Below, one piece after another: positions 8,876-17,655 of a stretch of DNA of 64,000 nucleotides. Made by a program: the position numbers and the translations under genes. Under the pieces are notes generated by a model that saw nothing but the letters and a program-made list of their open reading frames with translations, had not been told where the DNA came from and made no database searches. This DNA is from Promethearchaeota archaeon (GTDB taxonomy: Archaea > Asgardarchaeota > Lokiarchaeia > Sigynarchaeales > SOKP01): positions 204,052 through 268,051 of the forward strand of contig JABXKC010000002.1 of the NCBI GenBank assembly GCA_013375495.1. The letters are read 5' to 3'. Positions within the stretch are counted from its first letter, which is position 1. Every line of letters begins with the position of its first letter.

Positions 8876-10738
8876 TTAATACTGGTATATTTTCAATTCT
8901 GTCAATTTTTCCTTAGTCGGTATTCCTTTAGTATCCCAACCTCTAAGTCTATAATACTCTTCAAGCATTTCATCGATTTTTACAATTTTTTGTTTGGTAA
9001 GTCCTCTTTCTAAGGGAAATTGCAATCTTGGAGGGAGAATATCATCTTTTTTAGAAATTCCACATTTGGTATTAAACAATCGCTTTAATGTGAAAATTCT
9101 ATCTCCTACTTCCATTAGTTCCTTGAGAGTAAATCTTATCCCCGTTAAATAGTTAATGGTATCTATAATCTTATTTAACAAGTTGTCAACAATTTGAGAG
9201 CCTGAAGTCATGGTTTGTTTACATATACCTAACGAATTTACAACTTCTGCTAAATTCTGAGTTACCATGATATCTCTTGCAAACTTGGGATTATCAACAG
9301 TTCTTTCTCTCATTGGTTTTTCTTTTGTTATTTTTAATATATCATTAAAACCAGTAAAACCTGAATATTGATCATTTCCATACCCCCGACCGTGGCAAGC
9401 TCCTCGATTTGAAGTTGCGTATTGAAGCCCAAGAGGATAAATTGCTCTAGGATCATGCATAGGGGCTTCAAGACCTTTAACATCAGTTAAGAATTGTTCG
9501 GATTCTTTACCAAATATTTTTGAAGCCTTCTTTGAGCCCAAACTTAGAATTTTCCCTATTCCTTCCTCGGCACACATTAATTTTGCCAATCTCACAATAG
9601 CTTCAGCATCTCCCCACTCTAACGGAAATCCTATATCTTCTTTAGTTATAACTCCATGCTCGTAGCAATCTAACGCAAACGCGATTGTGCAGCCAGTAGA
9701 GATAGTATCCACTCCCATGAGATTACAAAGATGGTTTAAATATGCTACAGCTTCCACATCTGATATTAAACACATCGCACCAAATGCTGCAGTGGTCTCA
9801 TATTCAACACCAGCAGCATTATGAATTTCATAAGGTCCATCCTTCACTTCAATTTCTCTTCCACACATAAAGGGACAAAGATGACATGGTTTATTTCTTA
9901 CATGATATTTTTCTAAAACCACTTCTCCAGAAATTTTAGGTACTTCTCGCCATTTATGCAATGTCCAATTTTTGTGAGGTACATCCCACAACCGCTCAAA
10001 ATACGTAATATTATTAGTACCAAATTTTCGTAAAATTTCAGCCATTGGAGATTTCTGAAATGAAACAAATATCTTTTTCGAAATTTCTTTGAATTTCTCC
10101 TCGTTAAAATATTCAACTTTTTTCGTACTTCTTACTGCGATTGCTTTTAAGTTTTTTGAACCCATTACCGCACCCATACCAGTTCTTCCAACAGCTCTGT
10201 GATGATCGTTAATGATTGAAGATAAAAGAACTTGTTTTTCACCAGATGGGCCGATACAAGCGATCTTATACTGGTTTCCTAATTCAGATTGAAGGTGAGT
10301 AATCGTTTTATCAGTAGTCATTCCCCAAAGAGAGGAGGCATCTTTAAGTTCGTAATGATCGTCATCAACTACCAAATAAACAGGAGAGTTAGCTTTATTT
10401 TTAAATACCATTCCTGTTAGACTTTTCCTTAATTCAGCACCAAAGAATCCTCCAGAAATTCCTTCACCATAAATATCAGTCAATGGAGATCTTGCCGATA
10501 CTGTATAAAACGCAGAACAAGGATATGCCGTACCTGTTAAGAGTCCTGTCATAAATATTAGCGGATTCTCCTTATCTAACGGATCATGTTGATATGCTTT
10601 TTCCTTCAATAATAGGTCAATAGCAAAACCGGCTCCTCCTAATAAATAAGTGATCAATTGTTTACTAACCGTGTTTTCTTTGAAATATTGGTTGTTTAGG
10701 TCTACTTCTAATATCTTTCCAATTACTTCCTCTGTCAT
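8876..10738 (-). CDS. aor: Aldehyde ferredoxin oxidoreductase (tungsten/molybdenum pterin enzyme)
   Basis: 620 residues, full length for the AOR family, which oxidises aldehydes to acids with ferredoxin as acceptor or runs in reverse. The [4Fe-4S] ligands are visible: C285-x2-C288-x3-C292 and C506. The N-terminal domain has GGAGFAIDLL, TGLLTGT and RTGMGAVMGSKNLKAIAVRS (bis-pterin binding, about 181-203). It starts 18 bp after the stop of the LarA-like gene, on the same strand, so the two are an operon. Which aldehyde is used cannot be told. The family is cytoplasmic and oxygen-sensitive, implying an anaerobe. Confidence 0.93.
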   Translation of the reverse strand: MTEEVIGKILEVDLNNQYFKENTVSKQLITYLLGGAGFAIDLLLKEKAYQHDPLDKENPLIFMTGLLTGTAYPCSAFYTVSARSPLTDIYGEGISGGFFGAELRKSLTGMVFKNKANSPVYLVVDDDHYELKDASSLWGMTTDKTITHLQSELGNQYKIACIGPSGEKQVLLSSIINDHHRAVGRTGMGAVMGSKNLKAIAVRSTKKVEYFNEEKFKEISKKIFVSFQKSPMAEILRKFGTNNITYFERLWDVPHKNWTLHKWREVPKISGEVVLEKYHVRNKPCHLCPFMCGREIEVKDGPYEIHNAAGVEYETTAAFGAMCLISDVEAVAYLNHLCNLMGVDTISTGCTIAFALDCYEHGVITKEDIGFPLEWGDAEAIVRLAKLMCAEEGIGKILSLGSKKASKIFGKESEQFLTDVKGLEAPMHDPRAIYPLGLQYATSNRGACHGRGYGNDQYSGFTGFNDILKITKEKPMRERTVDNPKFARDIMVTQNLAEVVNSLGICKQTMTSGSQIVDNLLNKIIDTINYLTGIRFTLKELMEVGDRIFTLKRLFNTKCGISKKDDILPPRLQFPLERGLTKQKIVKIDEMLEEYYRLRGWDTKGIPTKEKLTELKIYQY

Positions 10739-10756
10739 AATTTATTTATTCCTCCA

Positions 10757-11995
10757 TTAAGATTCTTTAGGTAACTGATTGCTACTTGGGAATATTCCAA
10801 CTTTAGGCGTATTTCCATAGATATTTTCTAACTCTTTTACTAATTCTTGAAAGTTAGTATTGAAAATCGTAGTTTTAGGATAATAATGGAACACATCCAT
10901 TTTATTAATGTTTTGAGAAAAAATGCCAAACTTCTTTTTTTTTAATATCCCCTTAAATATAATACCTTCTCCCCAATTTTTGTATAGTTTTCCACCAGTT
11001 TCTCCTAATAAAGAATGAAATCCTCTTCCTTCACTTGCTGCAGTTAAAATTATGGCTGCTCCTTCTCGCTTTATAATAGTGTTTGTTTTAAGAAGGAAAT
11101 TCAATCCCTTTAGAGCTTGAGATAATTCAGTATCTTCAGGATATAAGTTAAAAAATCCTATATCAAGCTTTAATTCTGGTGGTAAATCTGTTGAATATAC
11201 TTTTTTTGCAAATTCCATCGCCTTACGATGCGCTTTAATAAAATCCCCCGCAAAAATCCCCCCTACTTTTCTTGTCATTGTTGGTATAAGATTTATAGAA
11301 AAATCTAATCCAGCTTTTTTACAAGTATCCTCAATATCTTTCCTTAATTCCGTTACAATTCCTAAACCTATTCCTATCCCTCTTATTCCTGCTTTATGAT
11401 TTGCCTCAAGAGTTTGAATTCCACATAATCCTGGTAGAACTACTTTAGCTCCACCTCCAAACCCTGCCAAGGGATGTGGTACTACGGAACCAATCGAGAT
11501 CTTTACTTCAGCGTCGTAGTACGTTTTGTTTAAATATATAGGGGTACCATTATACGAATCTCCGATATATACAAGATTTTCATAGGGATGATGATTTTCT
11601 ATATTTATTTTGTCAACATTTTTTGCTCCTATTTTTTTGATTGAATCTATTCTATTCATAGGCCGGTGAGCACCTAAAGCATATATTAAAGTTATATTAT
11701 CATTCGTAATACCAGCCTCGTTTAATTGGTTTAATAATATATCTAAAACAGTTTCTAATTGAGTTGGTCTCGATATGTCTTCAACGGCAATAACCGCGTT
11801 ACTTCTCCCTTTTGCTATTTCTTGAATTGTAGGTGACCCAATAGGATTAATGAAAGCATTTATAATTTCTTCTTGAGAAAGTTCAGTATCATCTTCCATG
11901 TTGTAGACATTTACATCCCAAGTATCTGGAAATTCAAGCTGTATCTTTTTATCCCCATACCAAGCTGCCCAAGGAACATTAAATGTTTGTACCAT
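10757..11995 (-). CDS. LarA-like nickel-pincer racemase family protein
   Basis: 412 residues with both DUF2088/LarA domains. The nickel-pincer residues of lactate racemase are all present at nearly the same numbers: H110 (LGAHRPM), H174 (VVPHPLAGF), K184 (GGGAKVVLPG), which carries the pyridinium cofactor, and H200 (LEANH). This supports an active NPN-dependent 2-hydroxyacid racemase or epimerase rather than a relic. The cofactor enzymes LarB, LarC and LarE are not in the window. First gene of the larA-aor pair. An 8-bp inverted repeat sits 23-45 bp upstream of the ATG. The substrate could be a sugar acid or another hydroxy acid. Confidence 0.85.
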   Translation of the reverse strand: MVQTFNVPWAAWYGDKKIQLEFPDTWDVNVYNMEDDTELSQEEIINAFINPIGSPTIQEIAKGRSNAVIAVEDISRPTQLETVLDILLNQLNEAGITNDNITLIYALGAHRPMNRIDSIKKIGAKNVDKINIENHHPYENLVYIGDSYNGTPIYLNKTYYDAEVKISIGSVVPHPLAGFGGGAKVVLPGLCGIQTLEANHKAGIRGIGIGLGIVTELRKDIEDTCKKAGLDFSINLIPTMTRKVGGIFAGDFIKAHRKAMEFAKKVYSTDLPPELKLDIGFFNLYPEDTELSQALKGLNFLLKTNTIIKREGAAIILTAASEGRGFHSLLGETGGKLYKNWGEGIIFKGILKKKKFGIFSQNINKMDVFHYYPKTTIFNTNFQELVKELENIYGNTPKVGIFPSSNQLPKES

Positions 11996-12017
11996 TATTT
12001 ATTTTCACACTTATGGA

Positions 12018-12040
12018 AAAGGAAATAATAACTTTCCTTT
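12018..12040. promoter_or_regulatory. Inverted repeat upstream of larA-aor
   Basis: AAAGGAAA and TTTCCTTT form a perfect 8-bp inverted repeat with a 7-nt spacer. It lies 23-45 bp upstream of the larA-like ATG, where an operator or a 5'-leader hairpin would lie. Function is inferred only from position and symmetry. Confidence 0.3.
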
Positions 12041-12195
12041 AATAATTATGTTAATATTGATTTTTGATTAATCCCTTATTAATGTATTTAACGTTCTTTA
12101 GAGTGTGAGAATTGTTAGAAAAGTGCACCTTAAAGCTTTAAAAGCTATCTTATTTCTTTTTCAATGAAAAAAAAAAAAATGGTGTTAAAATAAAA

Positions 12196-12789
12196 ATGCA
12201 GCGAGAAAATAATAAGGTTAAAAATAAAATAAGCTCAACTCTGACAAGTCTTTCTTCTCTACTAATTCCATTTCTGCAATATGTCCCTTGCACGGCAATT
12301 TGGTTTGGTATAATGAGCGTTCCATTACTATCATACTTAATATTGTTTTTTCAGTATCCATCCATTCTATTGTATGATATAAGATTCTTAGTCGGAACTC
12401 AAGGGTTCTATGTTGTGCTTTTCGGATTATTACTATATATCTACAGTTTAATTTTTCAATTATCCCACAGAGGTCAACTAATAACGAAGGGTCCATACAG
12501 GCTAATGAGACATCCTCAATATCTTGCTTTTATTATCATGACACTAGGAATGACTATAGTAGCATTTCAGACATCACCAATTTTTGAAATTTCAGTTCCT
12601 TATGAAAATCGATATAGCATTTTAACTCTTATTTGGATTGTTGAAGTGGTAGCTTACATTCTATTGGGGAAGATCGAGGATTTTTCATTAAAAGCTAAAT
12701 ATGGAGATAAATTCCTAGAGTACAAACGTAGAGTGGCTTTCATTATTCCATTCTTAAAAATACAAAGCAACAAACTAGATAAAGCATAA
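12196..12789 (+). CDS. Isoprenylcysteine carboxyl methyltransferase-like membrane methyltransferase
   Basis: 197 residues with four to five hydrophobic segments. The signature KGPYRLMRHPQYLA at about residues 98-111 and the C-terminal KYGDKFLEYKRRV (about 170-182) are the S-adenosylmethionine-binding hallmarks of the ICMT/PEMT/NnrU group of integral membrane methyltransferases. The substrate is unknown; archaeal members are not known to be limited to prenylcysteine and may act on lipids or other thiols. It lies 17 bp upstream of a membrane-anchored winged-helix regulator on the same strand, so the two are probably one transcript. A poly-A tract precedes the gene. Confidence 0.75.
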   Translation: MQRENNKVKNKISSTLTSLSSLLIPFLQYVPCTAIWFGIMSVPLLSYLILFFQYPSILLYDIRFLVGTQGFYVVLFGLLLYIYSLIFQLSHRGQLITKGPYRLMRHPQYLAFIIMTLGMTIVAFQTSPIFEISVPYENRYSILTLIWIVEVVAYILLGKIEDFSLKAKYGDKFLEYKRRVAFIIPFLKIQSNKLDKA

Positions 12790-12806
12790 TCAATAATATT
12801 GTTAAA

Positions 12807-13529
12807 ATGTCGAGTATCATAATACAATCGGGGAAATACAAACGCAATTGTATAATTAAAATTATTTTTTTCATTTTTTCTCTCGTTTTATTATCGATTA
12901 TAACTTTCTTTTTAATTGAATTGTATAAATGGGATGTTTTAGATCCTGAAATTGATACTCTCAAATCTTTATTGCTTTATCTTTTAATACCAACCATTTT
13001 ATTAGTTTCTATACTTACTGCCCTAACTGTAAACGATTATAGAAATTACTTTATTCGAAGGAGCTATATTAAAGAAGGTAGATCTTATCTATCTCTGGCA
13101 GATATCTTTCAAAATGAAAATCGTATAAATATCCTTAGGAAAATCCTCGATAATCCTGGTATTCATCACAACGAGTTACTTCGAAGCTGTGATCTGAAAA
13201 AAGGCCAATTACAGTGGCATATAGACACTTTATTAAAACATTGCATCGTAAAAAAAGAAAAATACGGGCAATATACTATTTATTTTCCTATCACAACATC
13301 TGCAGAAGCAATTGAAGTGTTTAAAAATAAATTTGCCAAGTCAAAAACTACTCTGGAAGTACTAAATACTATTAAAAAACATCCTGGAATTAATTCTGGT
13401 GAGATTTCCCGCATCCTGAATCTATCTCGTAATTCTATTAAATATCATATTGACAAGTTACTAAAACAACACTTTATAAGGTTAGAGAAGAAAGGACGCG
13501 TTAACGAATTATATTTAACTATTCCCTAA
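12807..13529 (+). CDS. Membrane-anchored transcription regulator with two winged-helix domains
   Basis: 240 residues. Two hydrophobic segments (about 12-34 and 50-72) are followed by two ArsR/MarR-like winged helices: residues about 95-160 (NPGIHHNELLRSCDLKKGQL then WHIDTLLKHCIVKK) and 168-240 (HPGINSGEISRILNLSRNSI then YHIDKLLKQHFIRLE). In each, the last helix has the H-x-x-x-L pattern of a recognition helix followed by a wing. The layout is typical of archaeal one-component regulators that sense at the membrane. The target is unknown; the neighbouring methyltransferase gene is the obvious candidate. Convergent with the CoA-transferase beta gene. Confidence 0.8.
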   Translation: MSSIIIQSGKYKRNCIIKIIFFIFSLVLLSIITFFLIELYKWDVLDPEIDTLKSLLLYLLIPTILLVSILTALTVNDYRNYFIRRSYIKEGRSYLSLADIFQNENRINILRKILDNPGIHHNELLRSCDLKKGQLQWHIDTLLKHCIVKKEKYGQYTIYFPITTSAEAIEVFKNKFAKSKTTLEVLNTIKKHPGINSGEISRILNLSRNSIKYHIDKLLKQHFIRLEKKGRVNELYLTIP

Positions 13530-13582
13530 GAGAGTTTATAGAAATAAATTTTATTTATTTCTTGATTTTTTTTGATATAACA

Positions 13583-14461
13583 CTAATTTAATAATGTCGG
13601 AAATTTATTTTGTTTTGCCAATTCTTTTTGAATGACATCATTCAGTAATTCTTCTCTTTCTTTACCAGATAGAATTTCCAACTTTCTAATTTTTAGAGGA
13701 TCTACTTTATTTCTCAATACATCTATTTCTTCCACTGTTGGGGGTTGTGTTTCTTCAACTTTCCCAGGTAAAATTAAATCAAATCCGGTCGATTTAATAA
13801 CATGTTCGATATCAACCCCGGGATGAATTGAAGAGAGCCTCATACGCTTGTATTTGTCGTCAAAATCCAGGTATGCTAAATTAGTTATTACGCTTTGGGG
13901 TCCTGCTCCGCCGCATATAGAAGGTTTACCGTCAGGGAACCCAACTCCGGAAATAAAATCTAATTTTTCTGTCGGAACAAAAGTTCGAGAATCGTGACGA
14001 GGAGTGTAGAGAAAAGAACCGCGGACGTAGAACATACTAAAATCAGCTATACCCGCGCATCCTGGTAATCTTATTTTTGGTTTATTATAGTCCCCAATAC
14101 ATATGTTGTTCGTGTTTCCGTATTGATCTACTTGCGCAGGTCTGAAAAACTCAATTGTAGTAAGCTTTTCCGAAGGAAGGGATTCTAAGGTGCATTCTCC
14201 AGAATTCTGAAACCGGTAAGCTCTGGAAGTATTCATCTCCAGATAGAGTAAGGAAACTTGGCGAGCCTCGTCGACAAACGTATTGCCCATTATATAATGG
14301 TATATGGAATTTGGTGCGTGCGTCATTTTAGCTAAAGTAAATGCAGCCCATACGCATGGCGTTGCGACTCCTACGATCATAACATCGTCATTACGGACTT
14401 CCCTCGCCATTAGAACGGTTATCATTTCATCGACGGTATAATCTTTAGATATATCAGCCAT
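13583..14461 (-). CDS. CoA-transferase beta subunit (glutaconate CoA-transferase B-like)
   Basis: 292 residues of the family I CoA-transferase beta fold. VATPCVWAAFTLAKM near residue 32, FFRPAQVDQYGNTNN near 104, and GFPDGKPSICGGAGPQSV around 174 match GctB-type subunits; HPGVDIEHVIKSTGF near 215 is also typical. The classical S-E-N-G catalytic glutamate motif is not obvious, which is usual for the GctB branch of this family only in part, so the exact substrate is open. The matching alpha subunit lies 3.8 kb away at 18.3 kb, with a threonine block in between. It is convergent with the regulator gene at 13529. Confidence 0.8.
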   Translation of the reverse strand: MADISKDYTVDEMITVLMAREVRNDDVMIVGVATPCVWAAFTLAKMTHAPNSIYHYIMGNTFVDEARQVSLLYLEMNTSRAYRFQNSGECTLESLPSEKLTTIEFFRPAQVDQYGNTNNICIGDYNKPKIRLPGCAGIADFSMFYVRGSFLYTPRHDSRTFVPTEKLDFISGVGFPDGKPSICGGAGPQSVITNLAYLDFDDKYKRMRLSSIHPGVDIEHVIKSTGFDLILPGKVEETQPPTVEEIDVLRNKVDPLKIRKLEILSGKEREELLNDVIQKELAKQNKFPTLLN

Positions 14462-14602
14462 TTCTTTTCCTCTTATAAATTGAGAATATTAGTGTTATAT
14501 TTATTTGGTAAAAAGAAAACATTTAAGATTTTCTAAGAGTTTAATATGAATCTCTCGAAAAAGTAAAAATTGAAAAATTATTTGGTATTTATTTTCTTAA
14601 TT

Positions 14603-15214
14603 ATGTACATTGTCTGTTTTGATTTAGAGGGTGTTTTTACTCCAGAAGTATGGATTGCGGTAAGTAAAGCTACTGGAATTGATGAACTCAAATTAACGAC
14701 TCGAGACATTTCTGATTATGATGTCCTTATGAAAAATCGAATAGCATTATTAAAAAAGAATAAGATTACTCTCAAAAATATTCAGGAAATTATATTAAAT
14801 ATGGATTTGCTATCAGGTGCGAAAGAATTTTTGGACTATATTCGTACTGTAGCCCAAATTGTTATAGTGACTGATAGCTTTATTGAATTTGTAATGCCTT
14901 TTATGAAAAAATTGGGTTTTCCTATATGTTTTTGTCACAATCTCGAAATAGATAAAGAAGGTATGATTACTGATTATAAAATTCGCATTAACGAGATGAA
15001 AAAAAAGACAGTTTTAGCTTTGAAAAAGTTAAATTATGATGTGATTGCAGCAGGGGATTCGTACAACGATGTTTCCATGTTATTAGAAGCAAAATATGGT
15101 ATTCTGTTTAGACCGCCAAAAAAAGTTGTTAAACAATTTCCAGAATTACCTGTTGTTAATGAATATGACGAGTTAAAAGGTTTGATCTCTAAATATTTAG
15201 GATATTCCAATTAA
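14603..15214 (+). CDS. thrH: ThrH: phosphoserine phosphatase / homoserine phosphotransferase
   Basis: 203 residues from the ATG at 14603; an upstream in-frame TTG at 14570 would only add a hydrophobic 11-residue tail, and the shorter form matches the usual ThrH length. HAD-family motifs: D7-L-E9 in CFDLEGVFTPE, TTRDISDYDVLM near 36, the motif II Thr in VTDSF, and GDSYNDVSM near 152. ThrH can dephosphorylate phosphoserine and transfer the phosphate to homoserine, making the substrate of ThrC. Its position tail-to-tail with thrC (16 bp) and next to homoserine dehydrogenase supports the homoserine role here. Confidence 0.87.
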   Translation: MYIVCFDLEGVFTPEVWIAVSKATGIDELKLTTRDISDYDVLMKNRIALLKKNKITLKNIQEIILNMDLLSGAKEFLDYIRTVAQIVIVTDSFIEFVMPFMKKLGFPICFCHNLEIDKEGMITDYKIRINEMKKKTVLALKKLNYDVIAAGDSYNDVSMLLEAKYGILFRPPKKVVKQFPELPVVNEYDELKGLISKYLGYSN

Positions 15215-15230
15215 ATTAAAAATATAAGCT

Positions 15231-16589
15231 CTAATCTAGAAATTCTTCTAATAAAAATTCTTTAAAACTTGAATAGTCTCCAATTTCTTTTGGATTTGGA
15301 AATTCCGGTTTATTCTGTATTGACTTTAACGAATGTGGCATTTCTGGAACAATTTCGATTAAGTTGATTATTTCTTCAGGAAATTTTGAGGGATTCGCAG
15401 TTTCAAAGGTAATTGATTTAGTATCCTTAGTCTTTGGATAATTATTGCGATATCTCTGGAGTGCAGCCCATCCAACAGCTCCGTGAGGTTCTATTATTCT
15501 TTTAAATTTCTTATAAAAATTAACTATTGTAACTTTTGTAGCTTCATCGCTTATGGAATAAGAAACAACATCATTCCGAAGTTCTTCCATATTTGGAATT
15601 TTATGAATTATTCCTTTCTCATCTATTTGACCTCCATAAAGATCAAAGATTCTTGCTAAATTTGAAGGATGACCAACATTCATAGCATTAGATATACAGT
15701 TAATCGATGGTTCGACTTTCCTATAAATTTCCGTTTTTAGAAACATCGGAAATTCGTTATTTTCGTTTACAGCTGAAATAAATCTCTTTATGGGGAGTCC
15801 CATTTTTTTAGCTATTAGACCTCCGGTTAAATTTCCGAAATTCCCTGAAGGAACAGAAAATATGACCTTTTCGTTCTTTTCACCAATAATTCGGGAGTAG
15901 CTCCAGAAGTAATAAAGCGTTTGAGGTACCAATCTCCCAAAATTTATAGAATTTGCCGATGATAAATTTGTGTGGTTTAGCTCCGCATCAGCGAAAGCAG
16001 TTTTTACCAACTTTTGGCAATCGTCAAATTTACCCTTTATTCCAAAAGCAGTTATATTTTCACCTAGCGTTGTCATTTGTTTTCTTTGTAGATCACTAAT
16101 TTCGTTTTTAGGATACAATACTATAACTTTAATTCTAGACATTTTATAAAATGCTTGAGCAACAGCACCTCCTGTATCTCCTGAGGTCGCCGTTAGTATT
16201 GTAATTTCCTTGTTGTCGACTTCGAGAAAATGTTCCATTATTCTCGCTAACATTCTTGCTCCAAAATCTTTGAAACTACATGTAGGACCACGATCTAAAT
16301 AACAAATGTAATCATTATTTGCAATCTTCTCTATAGGTACTTCAAAATTTAAAGCATTACTAATGATCTGCCGGATTTTCTCTGCCGGAATAAGATCTCC
16401 AATGAATTCTGAAATAATATTATTTGAAATGTCAATAAAGTCCATATTTTTGAATGAATCAATCGTTTCATCAGATAAGCATGGAATTTCATTTAACATA
16501 TATAATCCATTATCCAAAGCTTGACCTTGTAAAACGGCAGTTTTGAAATCTACATCTAACGAATTATTATTCGTGGAGTGAAAACTCGT
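15231..16589 (-). CDS. thrC: Threonine synthase, bacterial/fungal class, with probable ACG start
   Basis: PLP enzyme making threonine from O-phosphohomoserine. The lysine motif is GPTCSFKDFGARM, followed by TATSGDTGGAVAQAFY and LYPKNEISDLQ. A TTG at 16517 would give 428 residues but cut off a conserved N-terminus. Reading further upstream in frame gives FHSTNNNSLDVDFKTAV, which is exactly the family start (STNN-x-x-VSF-x-x-AV). No ATG, GTG or TTG occurs there. An ACG at 16587-16589 lies 8 nt after AAGGAGGAGG and aligns with the usual Met1, giving 452 residues. The homoserine dehydrogenase stop is 18 bp upstream, so the two are one operon. A sequencing error in the start codon is the main alternative. 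Confidence 0.88.
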   Translation of the reverse strand, partial: TSFHSTNNNSLDVDFKTAVLQGQALDNGLYMLNEIPCLSDETIDSFKNMDFIDISNNIISEFIGDLIPAEKIRQIISNALNFEVPIEKIANNDYICYLDRGPTCSFKDFGARMLARIMEHFLEVDNKEITILTATSGDTGGAVAQAFYKMSRIKVIVLYPKNEISDLQRKQMTTLGENITAFGIKGKFDDCQKLVKTAFADAELNHTNLSSANSINFGRLVPQTLYYFWSYSRIIGEKNEKVIFSVPSGNFGNLTGGLIAKKMGLPIKRFISAVNENNEFPMFLKTEIYRKVEPSINCISNAMNVGHPSNLARIFDLYGGQIDEKGIIHKIPNMEELRNDVVSYSISDEATKVTIVNFYKKFKRIIEPHGAVGWAALQRYRNNYPKTKDTKSITFETANPSKFPEEIINLIEIVPEMPHSLKSIQNKPEFPNPKEIGDYSSFKEFLLEEFLD

Positions 16590-16597
16590 ATCGAAAA

Positions 16598-16607
16598 CCT
16601 CCTCCTT
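16598..16607 (-). promoter_or_regulatory. Strong Shine-Dalgarno of thrC
   Basis: On the minus strand this reads AAGGAGGAGG, immediately after the homoserine dehydrogenase stop. The distance to the ACG at 16587-16589 is 8 nt, the optimum, whereas the distance to the first conventional start (TTG, 16517) is over 80 nt. This site decides the start choice for thrC. Confidence 0.75.
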
Positions 16608-17645
16608 TTAATTTGTCTTATTTACCTTTCTTTCTCTTTCTTTAACTATATTAATAAGATCGTTTAAAATCGCAGCCCCTGCTTCAAAACCACCAGCTCC
16701 TTTTCCCATTATTATTATTGATCCTGCGTATTTCGTTTGTAGTTCAATAACATTTAAAGTTCCCTGAACATTTAAAAGTGAATCTCTTTTAACCAACCTT
16801 GGTTCTACGAGTAAATTATCATTTTCAGCAATAGCTAGATGTTTTATTACGTGGCCATCTAATTTAGCTAATTCTAATGCGTGTGGTGTGATCTCAGTAA
16901 TTCCTTTAATACTTACATCTGCAATAGATTTTGACCATCCTAGTAATTCATTTGATAATATTACAAGTTTTCCCGCGGAGTCATAACCATTGATATCTAA
17001 AGTTGGATCCGTTTCGGCATATCCTAATTCTTGTGCTTCTTTTAATGCTACTGAAAAAGAAACCCCCTCAGCTGTCATGCGGCTTAGAATATAGTTATTT
17101 GTGCCGTTTAATATTGCTCTAATCCGAGAGATAGTATTCCCTATAAGATTACGTTTAATAGATAAGGTAGGAACACAACTTGCTACCGTTGCTTCAAATT
17201 TCACCAAACAGCTCATCTTATCAGCTAAATCTTTAATTTTATTGTAATGCAAATAAAATGGTGCTTTATTAGATGAAATTACATCCATATTATTACTTAA
17301 CGCTTCTAATATGTGAGTTAAAGCGGGTTCTCCAGTGTCTGGATTTGTAGGTGTGGTTTCAATACAAATATCTATATCTAGAGTAGAAATTAAATCTTGA
17401 GCTTTCACATTACTCTTCCAATATTGGTTTTTCCTCAAATGAGAGGAATCTCTTAAAAGATTGTCTAAATCTATTCCCTCGCTATTAATCAGAGCACCGT
17501 CGTACTCGAAAATTGCAACTAATTTGGCGGTAAAATTAAATTTATCTATTACACTATCTCGCTTTTCTTTTAATAGTTTAAGAAAACAGGTTCCGACATT
17601 TCCCATTCCAATTAAGCATATTTTTATTTCCATAACTTTACACAT
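16608..17645 (-). CDS. hom: Homoserine dehydrogenase
   Basis: 345 residues, the short form without its own ACT domain. It reduces aspartate semialdehyde to homoserine with NAD(P)H. Visible are the Rossmann motif GMGNVG near residue 13, the GTNNYILSRM substrate motif near 180, and LGYAETDPTLDINGYDSAGK around 208-227 with catalytic Asp and Lys. The start can be ATG 17645 or the ATG at 17633 (MEIKICLIG), which fits the Rossmann strand better. The ACT protein gene ends 10 bp upstream, so regulation may have been split off to that separate subunit. thrC follows directly. Confidence 0.92.
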   Translation of the reverse strand: MCKVMEIKICLIGMGNVGTCFLKLLKEKRDSVIDKFNFTAKLVAIFEYDGALINSEGIDLDNLLRDSSHLRKNQYWKSNVKAQDLISTLDIDICIETTPTNPDTGEPALTHILEALSNNMDVISSNKAPFYLHYNKIKDLADKMSCLVKFEATVASCVPTLSIKRNLIGNTISRIRAILNGTNNYILSRMTAEGVSFSVALKEAQELGYAETDPTLDINGYDSAGKLVILSNELLGWSKSIADVSIKGITEITPHALELAKLDGHVIKHLAIAENDNLLVEPRLVKRDSLLNVQGTLNVIELQTKYAGSIIIMGKGAGGFEAGAAILNDLINIVKERERKVNKTN

Positions 17646-17655
17646 TAATAATTTA

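Noticed and set aside
14570..14602. Longer ThrH start (TTG at 14570).
   Set aside because: It adds a hydrophobic stretch that the family lacks. The ATG at 14603 gives exactly the normal ThrH length and the right D-L-E start.
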